The notes below the pieces were generated by a model. That model did no database searches. It was not told the DNA's origin and was given only the letters and a program-made list of their open reading frames with translations. Source: Falsiroseomonas ponticola (lineage in GTDB: Bacteria > Pseudomonadota > Alphaproteobacteria > Acetobacterales > Acetobacteraceae). From it: a DNA stretch of 64,000 nucleotides. Numbering within the stretch: position 1 is the first letter of the stretch; each line of letters starts with the position of its first letter. Made by a program: the position numbers and the translations under genes. The DNA lies in contig NZ_JAERQN010000007.1 in assembly GCF_016805305.1 (NCBI RefSeq), forward strand, positions 186,001 to 250,000, in the 5' to 3' direction. Shown piece by piece: positions 49,827 to 58,399 of the stretch.

Positions 49827-50534
49827 ATGGCCGAGCATCCCTTCACGGCGGAAGACCTTGAGACCCTGCGGCAGTGGGACACGCCGACCATCTGCAACGC
49901 GCTGGAATTCGTCGCCCCGCAGCGGCGTGGCCACGGCTTCACCGTGCGGCCCATGGTCTGCGCCGATCCGAAGCTGCCGCCGATCTGCGGCCTGGCGCGC
50001 ACGGGCACGATCCGCGCCGCCCAGCCCTCCGGCCGCCCGAAGGACCAGGACCGCGCGCTGCGCATCGGCTGGTACGAGTATGTGGAACGCGCCAGCCTGC
50101 CGACCATCGTGGTGCTGCAGGACCTGGACGACACGCCCGGCGTCGGCGCCTTCTGGGGCGAGGTGCATACGGCCGTCCACAAGGCGCTCGGCGCGCAGGG
50201 CTGCGTGACCAATGGCTCGATCCGCGACCTCGACATGCTGGCGCCCGGCTTCCAGCTGGTGGCGGGCGTGGTCAATCCGTCCCACGCCTATGTCCACCTC
50301 GTCGCCTATGGGCAGGAGGTGACGGTGCACGGCATGCATGTGAAGCATGAGGACGTGATCCATGCCGACCGCCACGGCGCGGTGGTGATCCCGCATGACG
50401 TGGTGCGGCTGATCCCGGCCGCGATCGAACTCGGCGCGCGGAAGGAGAAGGTGATCCTCGACCTCTGCAAATCGCCCGATTTCAGCGCGGCGAAGCTGGC
50501 CGAGGCGCTGTCCAAGGCGGACGAGATCCATTGA
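49827..50534 (+). CDS. RraA-family protein (HMG/oxaloacetate aldolase-like)
   Basis: 235 residues with a strong AGGAGGAAAC site. The RraA/dimethylmenaquinone-methyltransferase-like fold is seen in 'DTPTICNALEFV' at the start, 'GEVHTAVHKALGAQGCVTNGSIRDLD' with the conserved Arg-Asp pair, and 'EDVIHADRHGAVVIPHDV' near the end. With the Arg and Asp retained it may be a metal-dependent class II aldolase or oxaloacetate decarboxylase rather than an RNase E inhibitor. It starts a three-gene run with a small secreted protein and a thioesterase. Confidence 0.8.
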   Translation: MAEHPFTAEDLETLRQWDTPTICNALEFVAPQRRGHGFTVRPMVCADPKLPPICGLARTGTIRAAQPSGRPKDQDRALRIGWYEYVERASLPTIVVLQDLDDTPGVGAFWGEVHTAVHKALGAQGCVTNGSIRDLDMLAPGFQLVAGVVNPSHAYVHLVAYGQEVTVHGMHVKHEDVIHADRHGAVVIPHDVVRLIPAAIELGARKEKVILDLCKSPDFSAAKLAEALSKADEIH

Positions 50535-50896
50535 GGGCACTGGCAGCGCTGATCGTGGCGCTGCCGGCCGCGGCGCAGGCGCCGGGGTGGGAGGCTGCGG
50601 TCATCCCCCTGGCCCCCGCGCTGCGCGCCTGCCTGGAGGGCCAGGCGGGCGCGATGGTGGTGGATGCCTGGGCGCTGCCGGGCGGGCGCGTGGCGGCGCG
50701 GCTGCTGCGGCCGGGCGGTGCGCGGGAGGATTGCGTGGCGGCGGGCGCGGTGGAATCGCGCTCACCCGCCGGCGCGGCCCGCCCCGGCGAGGGGCTGCGC
50801 GCCTTCATGCTGGAACGCCGCTGCGTGGATGCCTGGCGGGTCACGGACCCCACGGGGCGCGAACTGGGCTGGCTGGCCTATCCGGAGTGTGGATGA
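50531..50896 (+). CDS. Small secreted hypothetical protein
   Basis: 121 residues, TTG start overlapping the previous stop. A short leader 'MRALAALIVALPAAAQA' is followed by a domain with three cysteines ('LRACLEGQ', 'REDCVAAG', 'ERRCVDAW') and a fourth at the end ('YPECG'), which may form two disulfides in the periplasm. I know no family. It overlaps the next gene by 4 bases (ATGA), so it is translated as part of the run. Confidence 0.6.
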   Translation: MRALAALIVALPAAAQAPGWEAAVIPLAPALRACLEGQAGAMVVDAWALPGGRVAARLLRPGGAREDCVAAGAVESRSPAGAARPGEGLRAFMLERRCVDAWRVTDPTGRELGWLAYPECG

Positions 50897-51345
50897 GACC
50901 GACGATCTGCCACGTCCGCCCCGAATGGGTGGACCACTACGGCCACATGAACCTGGCCTACTACCTCGTGGCCTTCGACCTCGCGACCGACCTGGTCTGG
51001 CCGGATTGGGGGCTCGGCGCGCCCTTGCGGGAGGCCGGCTTCGGCACCTTCGCCGTCGAATCCTGGCAGGGCTACCGGCGGGAGGTGACGCTCGGCATGC
51101 CATTGGCCGGGGAGAGCGTGCTGGCCGACTACGACCATCGGCGCCTGCTGGTGAAGCACCGGCTGTACCACGCGACCGAGGGCTGGCTTTCCGCGGAGAA
51201 CGAGGTGCTGTTCCTCTGCGTGAACCTCGCCACGCGCCGGGCCGGGCTGTGGCCGGAGACGACCCTGGCGCGCTTCGTGGAGAAGCGCGGGACGGAGGCG
51301 CCGGAGCGCCTCCGCCTCACGCGCGTCAGTCCAGCCGCAGGTTGA
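50893..51345 (+). CDS. Hotdog-fold thioesterase (4HBT type)
   Basis: 150 residues from ATG 50893. 'VRPEWVDHYGHMNLAYYLVAFD' matches the 4-hydroxybenzoyl-CoA thioesterase family, with the catalytic acid replaced as D-x-Y-G-H-M-N. 'FAVESWQGYRREVTLGMPL' and 'LFLCVNLATRRAGLWP' complete the hotdog fold. It likely hydrolyses a small acyl- or aryl-CoA, or carnitine-type thioester, in the cytoplasm. Its last 20 bases overlap the end of the converging Bug gene. Confidence 0.8.
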   Translation: MRPTICHVRPEWVDHYGHMNLAYYLVAFDLATDLVWPDWGLGAPLREAGFGTFAVESWQGYRREVTLGMPLAGESVLADYDHRRLLVKHRLYHATEGWLSAENEVLFLCVNLATRRAGLWPETTLARFVEKRGTEAPERLRLTRVSPAAG

Positions 51346-52294
51346 GCGGGCGGATCACGGCGGCCCAGCGTTCGCGGTCCGCGGTGATGAAGGCGCGCGC
51401 CTGGTCGGGCGTGCCGCTGACGGGCAGGATGCCCTGGGTGCGGAAGACCTCCTGCGCCGCGGGGCTGCGCAGCGCCTCCGCGCTGGCCTCGGCGACGCGG
51501 GTGGCCGCGGCCGCCGGCATGCGGGCGGGGCCGACCAGGCCGAACCAGTTGGCGGCATCCAGCTGCATGCCCTGTTCGCGCAGCGTCGGCACATTGGGCA
51601 GCAGCGGCACGCGGGTGGAGGAGCCGATGCCCAGCACCTTCACGCGCCCGTCGCGGGAGAGCGATTCGGCCGGCCCCGCATTCATGAACATCGCATCCAC
51701 CTGCGCCGCGACCAGCGCGGTATAGGCCGGCGCCGCGCCCGTATAGGGCACGTGCAGCATGTCGAGCCCCGCGGCCGCGATGACGCGCGCGGCGGCGAGG
51801 TGGGAGGTGGAGCCGATGCCCCAGGAGGCATAGGTGAGCGCGCCCGGCCGGCTGCGCGCCAGCGCCACGAAGGCATCGAGCGTATCCGTGCCGAGGCCGG
51901 AGCGCACGACGAGGGCGAAGGGGCCATCGGCGAAGAGCGTGATGGGCAGGAAATCCGCCATCGGGTCATAGGCCAGGCGCTGATAGACCAGCGGGTTCAC
52001 CGCATGCGTCTCCGCACTCGCCACGAACAGCGTGTGGCCATCGGGGCGCGCCTGCGCCACGAACTGCGCGCCGACCGCGCCATTGGCGCCCGGGCGATTG
52101 TCCACCACCACGGGCTGGCCGATGACCGGCGCCATGGCGGTGGCCAGCGCCCGCGTCACCACATCGGTGGCACCGCCGGCATTCCAGGGCACGACGATGC
52201 GGATGGGCTGGTCCGGGAAGGCGAGGGCAGGGGCGGCGAGCGGCAGCAGGGCGGCGGCGCCGAGCAGCGCGCGGCGCGAGACCGTGGTCGTCAT
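51326..52294 (-). CDS. Tripartite tricarboxylate transporter substrate-binding protein (Bug/TctC family)
   Basis: 322 residues from ATG 52294, leader 'SRRALLGAAALLPLAAPALA'. Bug features: 'FPDQPIRIVVPWNAGGATDVVTRALA', 'VVVDNRPGANGAVGAQFVAQA', 'GHTLFVASAETHAVNPLVY', 'DPMADFLPITLFADGP' and 'VPTLREQGMQLDAANWFGLVGP'. It binds a carboxylate-like solute. No TctAB is linked. Its upstream region has a TTGACA box and a TGTCCGGACA palindrome. It converges with the thioesterase gene by a 20-base overlap. Confidence 0.88.
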   Translation of the reverse strand: MTTTVSRRALLGAAALLPLAAPALAFPDQPIRIVVPWNAGGATDVVTRALATAMAPVIGQPVVVDNRPGANGAVGAQFVAQARPDGHTLFVASAETHAVNPLVYQRLAYDPMADFLPITLFADGPFALVVRSGLGTDTLDAFVALARSRPGALTYASWGIGSTSHLAAARVIAAAGLDMLHVPYTGAAPAYTALVAAQVDAMFMNAGPAESLSRDGRVKVLGIGSSTRVPLLPNVPTLREQGMQLDAANWFGLVGPARMPAAAATRVAEASAEALRSPAAQEVFRTQGILPVSGTPDQARAFITADRERWAAVIRPLNLRLD

Positions 52295-52336
52295 CGGCGG
52301 GGAGCCTCCGGGCAAGGGCGGCGCGGGCCGCGAAGT

Positions 52337-52374
52337 TGTCCGGACATGTCAGCCGACCATTCCGTTTGTGTCAA
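52337..52374 (-). promoter_or_regulatory. Promoter with overlapping palindrome before the Bug gene
   Basis: On the lower strand TTGACA (52374-52369) is followed after 17 bases by a weak -10, TGACAT (52351-52346). The perfect palindrome TGTCCGGACA (52337-52346) abuts that -10, where a repressor would block transcription. The gene starts at 52294. The same palindrome precedes the 21909 operon. Confidence 0.5.
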
Positions 52375-52392
52375 ATCATGCGAATCCCGGCA

Positions 52393-53262
52393 TCACTCGC
52401 CGCGATTGATCACCCAGATTCCGGCGCCGACCAGCAGCAGCGATGCCAGAAGCGCCGGCGTCACCGCCTCCCCCAGCAACAGCCAGCCGCAGGCGACGCC
52501 GAAGGCGGGCGTCAGGAACAGGAAGGGCGCGAAGGCGGAGGCCGCGTGCCGCTTCACCAGCCAGAACCAGGCGAGGTAGCTGACGACGGCGATGCCCAGC
52601 ACCTGGAAGGCCAGCGACCCCAGCACGCGCGGCGACGGGTCGAAGACCCCGCGCTCCCCGATCGCATAGCCCAGCGGGATCAGCAGGGCGGAGACGGCGA
52701 GCTGGTAGAGCAGCGTGCGTTCGGAGGCGATGCGCGTCAGGCCGCTCGCCTTGATGGTCACCATCGTCCCGCCCCAGAAGAGGCCGGAGGCGAGGCCGAT
52801 GAGGTCGCCCATCAGCGCCCCATCGCCGGGCGCGCCGAGCCGGTCCGCGAAGAGCACGGGGACGGAGGCGAAGGCGATGACGAGCCCCATGAGCTTGCGC
52901 CGCGTCAGCCGGTCCCCGCGCACGAGGAAATGGGCGCCGATCACGGCGAAGAAGGGCGCGGTGTAGAGCAGCACGACGACGCGCGCGGCACTGGTCAGTT
53001 CCAGCGCGCGGAAGATGGCCCAGAACTCGGCCGAGAAAAGCAGCCCCGCCAGCAGCCCGGCCGGCAGCGTGCCATCCCGCCGGAACACCGTGACGCCGCG
53101 CAGCCGGCACCAGAGCAGGATGAAGGGGATGGCGAGCGCCGAGCGCAGCCCGGCCTGGACGAGGGGCGAGATGCCCTCGCCGCCCCACTTCATCGTCACC
53201 TGCGCGAAGCCCCAGGCGGCGCAGAGCGCCACCAGCAGCACCGCATCGCGGGCGGGCATCAT
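52393..53262 (-). CDS. EamA/DMT-family membrane transporter
   Basis: 289 residues, about ten spans in two EamA repeats: 'LLVALCAAWGFAQVTMKWGGEG' at the start and 'GDLIGLASGLFWGGTMVTIKASG' at the second repeat. 'TSAARVVVLLYTAPFFAVIGAHFLVRGD' is the typical end of repeat one. It should transport a small metabolite across the inner membrane. Its start overlaps the amidohydrolase stop by 4 bases, repeating the arrangement of an EamA gene with a PuuB-like oxidase seen at 19202-21423. Confidence 0.87.
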   Translation of the reverse strand: MMPARDAVLLVALCAAWGFAQVTMKWGGEGISPLVQAGLRSALAIPFILLWCRLRGVTVFRRDGTLPAGLLAGLLFSAEFWAIFRALELTSAARVVVLLYTAPFFAVIGAHFLVRGDRLTRRKLMGLVIAFASVPVLFADRLGAPGDGALMGDLIGLASGLFWGGTMVTIKASGLTRIASERTLLYQLAVSALLIPLGYAIGERGVFDPSPRVLGSLAFQVLGIAVVSYLAWFWLVKRHAASAFAPFLFLTPAFGVACGWLLLGEAVTPALLASLLLVGAGIWVINRGE

Positions 53263-54872
53263 GCCTGGTGCCGGATCACCCCGCCGACGATGGTGGCGCG
53301 GACCTTCGTCTCCGCGATCGCGGCCGGGTCGCCATCCAGCACGTCCCGGTCCAGAACGATGAGGTCGGCCAGCTTGCCGATCTCCAGCGAGCCCTTCTCG
53401 TGTTCCTCCCGCTGCGCCCAGGCGCCGAGCCAGGTATAGGCGTGCACGGCCTCACGCGGCGTGATCGCCTCCCGCGCATCGAGGTCCGTGCCGCCGGTGG
53501 TGCGGCGGTTCACCATGGCGGCGAGCGCGGTCCAGGGGGAGACGCGGCAGACCGCGAAGTCGGAATGGCCGGGGGCGGGCACGCCCGCATCGATGAGGCT
53601 GCGATGCGGCCACATCCAGCGCATCGCCTCCTGCCCGCGATTGGCGGCATACGCCTCCCCGAGTTCGTCCATGAAGCCGGTCGCCGAACTGTCCACGAAG
53701 CCGCCGCGCTTGAGCCGCGCCAGGATCGACGGCGTCACGTAGCAGCAATGCTCGACGCGCATCCGGTGGTCGTCGATGGGATGGGCGGCGAGCGCGGCCT
53801 CCATGACGTCCAGCGCGAAGTCGATTCCGCGGTCGCCGACGCCCTCGATCATCACCTGCAGCCCAGCCTTGTGGGCGGCGGTGGCGCGCTGGGTCAGGTC
53901 CTCCCGCTCATAGAGCAGCATGCCGGTATTGGGCACGGGCTCACCCGGCACCGGCGTGCCGAGATAGGGGTCCCAATAGGCGGCGGTGCGGCCGGAGGTC
54001 GAGCAATCCGGGCACCACTCCACGCCCACAAGCCTCAGCCATTCATCGCCGAAGCCGGATCGGATGCCGGCGCCGATGAGGTGGGGGATCAAGGGCTCGT
54101 CGCGGCCACTCGCGATGATCCCCATCCGCATCCGCCAGCGGCCGTCGCGGTGCATGCGCTGGTAGGCGCTGATCGCCTTCGAAGGACACAGCGAATTGGC
54201 GACTGACGAGATGCCGGCGGCCAGGCACTGGTCCTGCACCATCTCCATGCCGTCCGCGATGTCGGCCTCGCTGTCCTGGCCATGGACGGCGTTGAGGAAG
54301 ACATGCGCCGCCGTCTCCCGCACCAGGCCCGTCAGGCGCCCCTCATGCTTGTCGAAGCGGCCGAAGGCAGGGTCGGGCGTCTCCGCCGTGACGCCGCAGG
54401 CCGCGAAGGCGGCGGAGTTGGCGAGGCCGAGATGGCCATCCGTCCGCAGGATGAAGATCGGCCGGCCGAGGCTGGCGGCATCGAGTTCCGCCAGAGTCGG
54501 GTAGCCGCCGCAGGCGCGTTCGTTCAGCCGGTAGAAAGCCGCCCAGCGGCCCGGCGCCACGGCCTCGCAGCGGCGCCGGATCGTCGCCAGCAATTCATCC
54601 CGCGTCCGCACGCGGTCCGGGGAGACGAGGGTCCAGGCGCGCAGCCGGATGGCATAGGCATCCGGGTGCGCGTGGCTGTCCACGATGCCCGGCAGCACGC
54701 GCTGCCCCTCCGCATCCAGCACCTTGGTGCCGGGGCCGATGAGGTCCCGGATCGCGGCGCTGTCGCCCAGCGCGACGATGCGGCCATGCAGGGCGGCCAG
54801 CGCGCCGCATTCGGTGCCGGCCGCGTCCATCGTCGCGATGCGGCCGTTCAGCAGGACGAAATCGGGATGCAT
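53259..54872 (-). CDS. YtcJ-like metal-dependent amidohydrolase
   Basis: 537 residues from ATG 54872. 'VLPGIVDSHAHPDAYA' carries the HxH pair; 'RMRVEHCCYVTPS' and 'PAPGHSDFAV' supply later metal ligands, and 'GKLADLIVLDRDVL' is the usual C-terminal strand. The length matches YtcJ/NfdA-type amidohydrolases, which hydrolyse N-acyl or N-substituted amides. It has no signal peptide. It lies 2 bases after the PuuB-like oxidase gene and overlaps the EamA gene, forming a three-gene unit. Confidence 0.85.
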   Translation of the reverse strand: MHPDFVLLNGRIATMDAAGTECGALAALHGRIVALGDSAAIRDLIGPGTKVLDAEGQRVLPGIVDSHAHPDAYAIRLRAWTLVSPDRVRTRDELLATIRRRCEAVAPGRWAAFYRLNERACGGYPTLAELDAASLGRPIFILRTDGHLGLANSAAFAACGVTAETPDPAFGRFDKHEGRLTGLVRETAAHVFLNAVHGQDSEADIADGMEMVQDQCLAAGISSVANSLCPSKAISAYQRMHRDGRWRMRMGIIASGRDEPLIPHLIGAGIRSGFGDEWLRLVGVEWCPDCSTSGRTAAYWDPYLGTPVPGEPVPNTGMLLYEREDLTQRATAAHKAGLQVMIEGVGDRGIDFALDVMEAALAAHPIDDHRMRVEHCCYVTPSILARLKRGGFVDSSATGFMDELGEAYAANRGQEAMRWMWPHRSLIDAGVPAPGHSDFAVCRVSPWTALAAMVNRRTTGGTDLDAREAITPREAVHAYTWLGAWAQREEHEKGSLEIGKLADLIVLDRDVLDGDPAAIAETKVRATIVGGVIRHQA

Positions 54873-54874
54873 GG

Positions 54875-56197
54875 TCAGCCCACCAGCCGGTCGATGTGGT
54901 CCCGCACCTTGTAGTAGTTGCCGACGATCGGCAGGAACCAGGGCGTGCCCGTGTAGGTCGGCTGGGTCGGGAAGGGCAGGCCATCCAGCGCGAAGGGCGC
55001 ATTCGCCGCGCCCGCCAGCTTCAGCGCGACATTGTGGCCGAGCCAGGTCGCCATGGCGACGCCGCTGCCCTGGCACCCCGCGGCGTAATGCATGCCGTCC
55101 TGCACGCCGATATGCGGCAGCAGGTCGAAGGTGAAGGCGACATAGCCGGTCCAGGCATGGGTGATCTTCACCCCCGCCAAATCCGGGAAGGTCTGCAGCA
55201 TCGTGTCATACAGCGCCGGCGCCGCCTGTTCCGCCGTCGCCGCGCGGAAACTGGCGCGCCCGCCCCAGAGCACGCGCTTCCCGTCCGGCGAGGGCCGGAA
55301 ATAGTTCAGCACGCGCTTGCTGTCGCTGATCATGCGGCGGCCCGGAAACAGCCGGTCCATCGTCTCCGGCGGCAGCTCCTCCGTCGCGATGATGTAGGAA
55401 TTGAGCGGGATGAGGCGCTTCGCGAGCCAGGGCAGGGCGGTGCCGCGCGCATCCTTCGTATACCCGTTGGTCGTGACCAGCACGGCATCGGCGCGCAGCT
55501 CGCCCTTGTCCGTCGCGACGCGGAAGCCGCTGCCGCCTCGCGTCACGCCGGTGACGCGCACGCCATCCACCAGCCGCGCGCCCGCCTTCTCCGCCGCCTG
55601 CGCCAGGCCGCGCGCGTATTTGCCGGGATGCAGGCTGCCGGTGGCGGCGGCGGCCATGCCGCCCTCGTAGTGATCGCTGCCGACGAACTCCCGCTGCCGG
55701 GATTTCGGCACCATCTCGGTCGGCAGGCCCGTCACCTCCGCGATCCAGCCGGCGCGCGCCTCCATGGCCTTGTAGTGCGCGCGGGACCAGGCGCCGGTGT
55801 AGCGGCCGCAGCGGACATAGTCGCAGTCGATCCCCTCCCGCGCGATCGTCTCCTCGATGAAGGGGAAGGACGCCGCGGCGGCGCCGGCGATGGCGCGGCC
55901 CTTCTCCTCCCCGTATTTCGCCGCGAGCCCGGTGGAGGCCACCTTCAGCCCGCCCGAGACCATGCCGCCATTGCGGGAGGAGGCACCCCAGCCGATGCGC
56001 TCCGCATCGATCACCGTGACCTCATGCCCGAGGCGCCGCAGCGTCAGCGCGGCGGACAGGCCGGCATAGCCGCCGCCGATGATGGCGATCGGCGTCTGGT
56101 CCGGCAGGGCGTTGTCGCGGTCCGGCGGCTCGGCCGCTTCCCACCACCAGGGACGGGCCTTAAAGCCGGGGGCGGCGATGGAGTGAAGATCGGTCAT
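54875..56197 (-). CDS. FAD-dependent amine oxidoreductase (gamma-glutamylputrescine oxidase, PuuB-like), paralogue
   Basis: 440 residues. It shares the motif order of the 19202-20521 protein: 'PGFKARPWWWEAAEPP', 'AIIGGGYAGLSAALTLRRLGH', 'GWGASSRNGGMVSGG', 'CDYVRCGRYTGAWS', 'TNGYTKDARGTALPW', 'FRPSPDGKRVLWGGR' and 'LLPHIGVQDGMHYAAGCQGSGV'. It should oxidise a polyamine-derived or other secondary amine. It starts 107 bases from the divergent polyamine-type transport operon, which supports a role in catabolism of the imported compound. Confidence 0.83.
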   Translation of the reverse strand: MTDLHSIAAPGFKARPWWWEAAEPPDRDNALPDQTPIAIIGGGYAGLSAALTLRRLGHEVTVIDAERIGWGASSRNGGMVSGGLKVASTGLAAKYGEEKGRAIAGAAAASFPFIEETIAREGIDCDYVRCGRYTGAWSRAHYKAMEARAGWIAEVTGLPTEMVPKSRQREFVGSDHYEGGMAAAATGSLHPGKYARGLAQAAEKAGARLVDGVRVTGVTRGGSGFRVATDKGELRADAVLVTTNGYTKDARGTALPWLAKRLIPLNSYIIATEELPPETMDRLFPGRRMISDSKRVLNYFRPSPDGKRVLWGGRASFRAATAEQAAPALYDTMLQTFPDLAGVKITHAWTGYVAFTFDLLPHIGVQDGMHYAAGCQGSGVAMATWLGHNVALKLAGAANAPFALDGLPFPTQPTYTGTPWFLPIVGNYYKVRDHIDRLVG

Positions 56198-56245
56198 TGC
56201 CCGCGCGCGCGTCCCGCTGTTGACTGATGGGCATGAGGTTCCCGC

Positions 56246-56260
56246 CGGACGCCGTCCGGA
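56246..56260. promoter_or_regulatory. CCGGAC-GCC-GTCCGG inverted repeat in a divergent spacer
   Basis: Perfect 6-base arms (56246-56251, 56255-56260) with a 3-base spacer lie between the leftward oxidase gene (start 56197) and the rightward transport operon (start 56304). It is a candidate shared operator; the GTCCGG half resembles the TGTCCGGACA palindromes elsewhere in the window. Confidence 0.35.
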
Positions 56261-56303
56261 TCAAGGGGACCCACGGGAGCTTCCTGGCGAAGGGGTCGAA
56301 GGC

Positions 56304-57413
56304 ATGCAGACGTTCCAGCAGGATTGCATCGAGCTGGCCTGGCGCAAGTTCAACCGGGGGGAGGTCAGCCGCCGCACGCTGCTGGCGGGCCTGGCGGCCT
56401 TGGGCGCCGCGCCGATGCTGGGGGGCGAAGCCCAGGCCCAGGCCGCGCGCAACCTGGTGATGGTGAACTGGGGCGGCATCGCCAATGACGGCTTCGGCCG
56501 CTTCTATGGCGAGCCTTTCGCCGCCGCGAATCCGGGCTGGCGCGTGGTGCAGGACAGCACCGGGCCCTCCGCCGGGCGCATCCGGTCCATGGTGGAAAGC
56601 GGGCGCGTCACCTGGGACCTCTGCGACAGCTCCGCCACCTCCGCCACGCTGCTGGGCGGGCTGAACCTGCTGAACCGCATCGACTACAACGTCGTGGACC
56701 GCAACAACGTCATCGGCCCGACCTTCGCGCTGGACCACGGCGCGGCGCCCTATTCCTTCAGCAACGTCCTTGTCTATGACAGCACCAAGTTCCCGAATGG
56801 CGGGCCGACGAGCTGGGCGGATTTCTGGGATCTCCGCCGCTTCCCCGGCACGCGGCTGCTGCGGCGCGACGCGGCCGGCGCGCTGGACGCGGCGCAGATG
56901 GCGCTGGGGAAGGACCCGGCGAACCTCTACCCGCTCGACATCCGCGCCTGCATCGCCAAGGTGCGGGAGATCCGGCGCAACTGCGTCTTCTGGAACAGCG
57001 GTTCCGAATCGGAGCAGTTCATCCGCACGGGCGAGGCGGTGATGGGCCAGATCTGGCACACCCGCGCCAAGGTGCTGGAGCAGGAGAGCAACGGCCGCTT
57101 CAAGCACATCTGGAACCAGGGCATCCTGCAGCCCGGCATCTTCGTCAGCCCCCGCGGCAATCCTGGGGGCGAGATGGTGCAGCGGCTGCTGGCCTCCATG
57201 CTGTCCAACCCGGAACAGCAGGTGGAACTGCTGAAGTTCCTCGGCAACGGCCCGACCAACCCGCGCGCCGCGGCCCTGGTGCCGGAGGAATTCAAGCGCT
57301 TCAACCCGACCGACCCCGCCAATGCCCGCGTGCAGGTCGCGCAGAACGGCACCTGGTGGGGCGGCGTCTATGCCCAGGCCAATGCCGACTATATCGACAT
57401 GGTGACGGGCTGA
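56304..57413 (+). CDS. Spermidine/putrescine-type ABC substrate-binding protein
   Basis: 369 residues from ATG 56304. The N terminus 'CIELAWRKFNRGEVSRRTLLAGL' places a twin-arginine motif after an n-region of about 25 residues, a long leader seen in this family. The mature protein has 'LVMVNWGGIANDGFGRFYGEPFAA', 'MVESGRVTWDLCDSS', 'YSFSNVLVYDSTKFP', 'SWADFWDLRRFPGTRLLRRD' and 'ESEQFIRTGEAVMGQIWHTRA'. It feeds the ABC system at 59172-61897. Ligand is likely a polyamine, opine or guanidino compound. Confidence 0.88.
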   Translation: MQTFQQDCIELAWRKFNRGEVSRRTLLAGLAALGAAPMLGGEAQAQAARNLVMVNWGGIANDGFGRFYGEPFAAANPGWRVVQDSTGPSAGRIRSMVESGRVTWDLCDSSATSATLLGGLNLLNRIDYNVVDRNNVIGPTFALDHGAAPYSFSNVLVYDSTKFPNGGPTSWADFWDLRRFPGTRLLRRDAAGALDAAQMALGKDPANLYPLDIRACIAKVREIRRNCVFWNSGSESEQFIRTGEAVMGQIWHTRAKVLEQESNGRFKHIWNQGILQPGIFVSPRGNPGGEMVQRLLASMLSNPEQQVELLKFLGNGPTNPRAAALVPEEFKRFNPTDPANARVQVAQNGTWWGGVYAQANADYIDMVTG

Positions 57414-57450
57414 GGGCACTCTCGCTGCGTTGCAGCAAGCGAGGCGCCGC

Positions 57451-58398
57451 GTGGCGAAACCCATCCTCCTGGTGAAGTCCGGCGGCGAGGCGGCGGTGGC
57501 GGAATGGCAGGCCCATTTCGCCGCCTGCGCGCCGCAGGTCGAGGTGCGGTGGTGGGACGACGCCGGCGTGGCGGCGGAGGATGTGCGCTACGTGCTGGTG
57601 TGGGACCCGGAGCCGGGCCGCATCGCGCGCCTGCCCAACCTCCGCGTGATCTTCGGTGCCGGCGCGGGCGTGGACTTCATCACCCGCGACCCGGATCTGC
57701 CCAGGCACATCCCCCTGATGCGCATGGCGACGGAGGGGGCGGCCCAGCGCATGGGCGAATTCGTCTGCTGGTCGGCGCTGTCCCTGCTGCGCGGCGCAAG
57801 GCGGATCGCGCTGCAGCAGGCGGCGCGCGACTTCACCTATTTCGATGGGCTGGGCCTGGCCACGGAAACGACGGTCGGCGTGATGGGCCTCGGCCATATG
57901 GGCGCGCAGGCCGCGACGATGCTGCGCGGCCTCGGCTTCCCCGTCATCGGCTGGTCCCGCACGCCGAAGGCGATCCCGGGGGTGGAGGGCTTCGTCGGCG
58001 CCGGGGCGCGCGATGCCTTCCTGGCGCGCAGCCAGATCCTCGTCTGCCTGCTGCCCTCGACGCCGGAGACCAACGGCATCCTGGCGGCGCCCCTCTTCGC
58101 GAAGCTGCCGAAGGGCGCGGGGCTGGTGAATGTCGGGCGCGGCGCGCACCAGAAGATCGAGGACGTGATCGCGGCGCTCGATTCCGGCCAGCTCTCCAGC
58201 GCCGTGCTGGATGTGTTCGAGACGGAGCCGCTGCCCGCGGACAGCCCGATCTGGACCCACCCCAAGGCGATCGTCACGCCGCACATCGCCAGCCTGCCGA
58301 CGCGGCGGGAACGCGCGGAACACGTGGCCCGCGCCATCGCCGCGCATGAACGGGGCGAGCCGCTGCGCAACCTGTTCGACCACGCGCGCGGCTACTGA
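57451..58398 (+). CDS. D-2-hydroxyacid dehydrogenase, GhrA-like (glyoxylate/hydroxypyruvate reductase)
   Basis: 315 residues from GTG 57451; TTG 57430 would add 7 residues. 'FGAGAGVDFI' near residue 72 is characteristic of the GhrA branch. The NAD(P) motif is 'GVMGLGHMGAQ' and catalytic residues lie in 'VNVGRGAH' (Arg), 'VFETEPLP' (Glu) and 'VTPHIAS' (His), all intact. It reduces a 2-keto acid or oxidises a 2-hydroxy acid in the cytoplasm. It sits between the binding protein and aldolase genes of the transport operon, suggesting the imported compound yields a short 2-keto acid. Confidence 0.87.
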   Translation: MAKPILLVKSGGEAAVAEWQAHFAACAPQVEVRWWDDAGVAAEDVRYVLVWDPEPGRIARLPNLRVIFGAGAGVDFITRDPDLPRHIPLMRMATEGAAQRMGEFVCWSALSLLRGARRIALQQAARDFTYFDGLGLATETTVGVMGLGHMGAQAATMLRGLGFPVIGWSRTPKAIPGVEGFVGAGARDAFLARSQILVCLLPSTPETNGILAAPLFAKLPKGAGLVNVGRGAHQKIEDVIAALDSGQLSSAVLDVFETEPLPADSPIWTHPKAIVTPHIASLPTRRERAEHVARAIAAHERGEPLRNLFDHARGY

Positions 58399-58399
58399 G

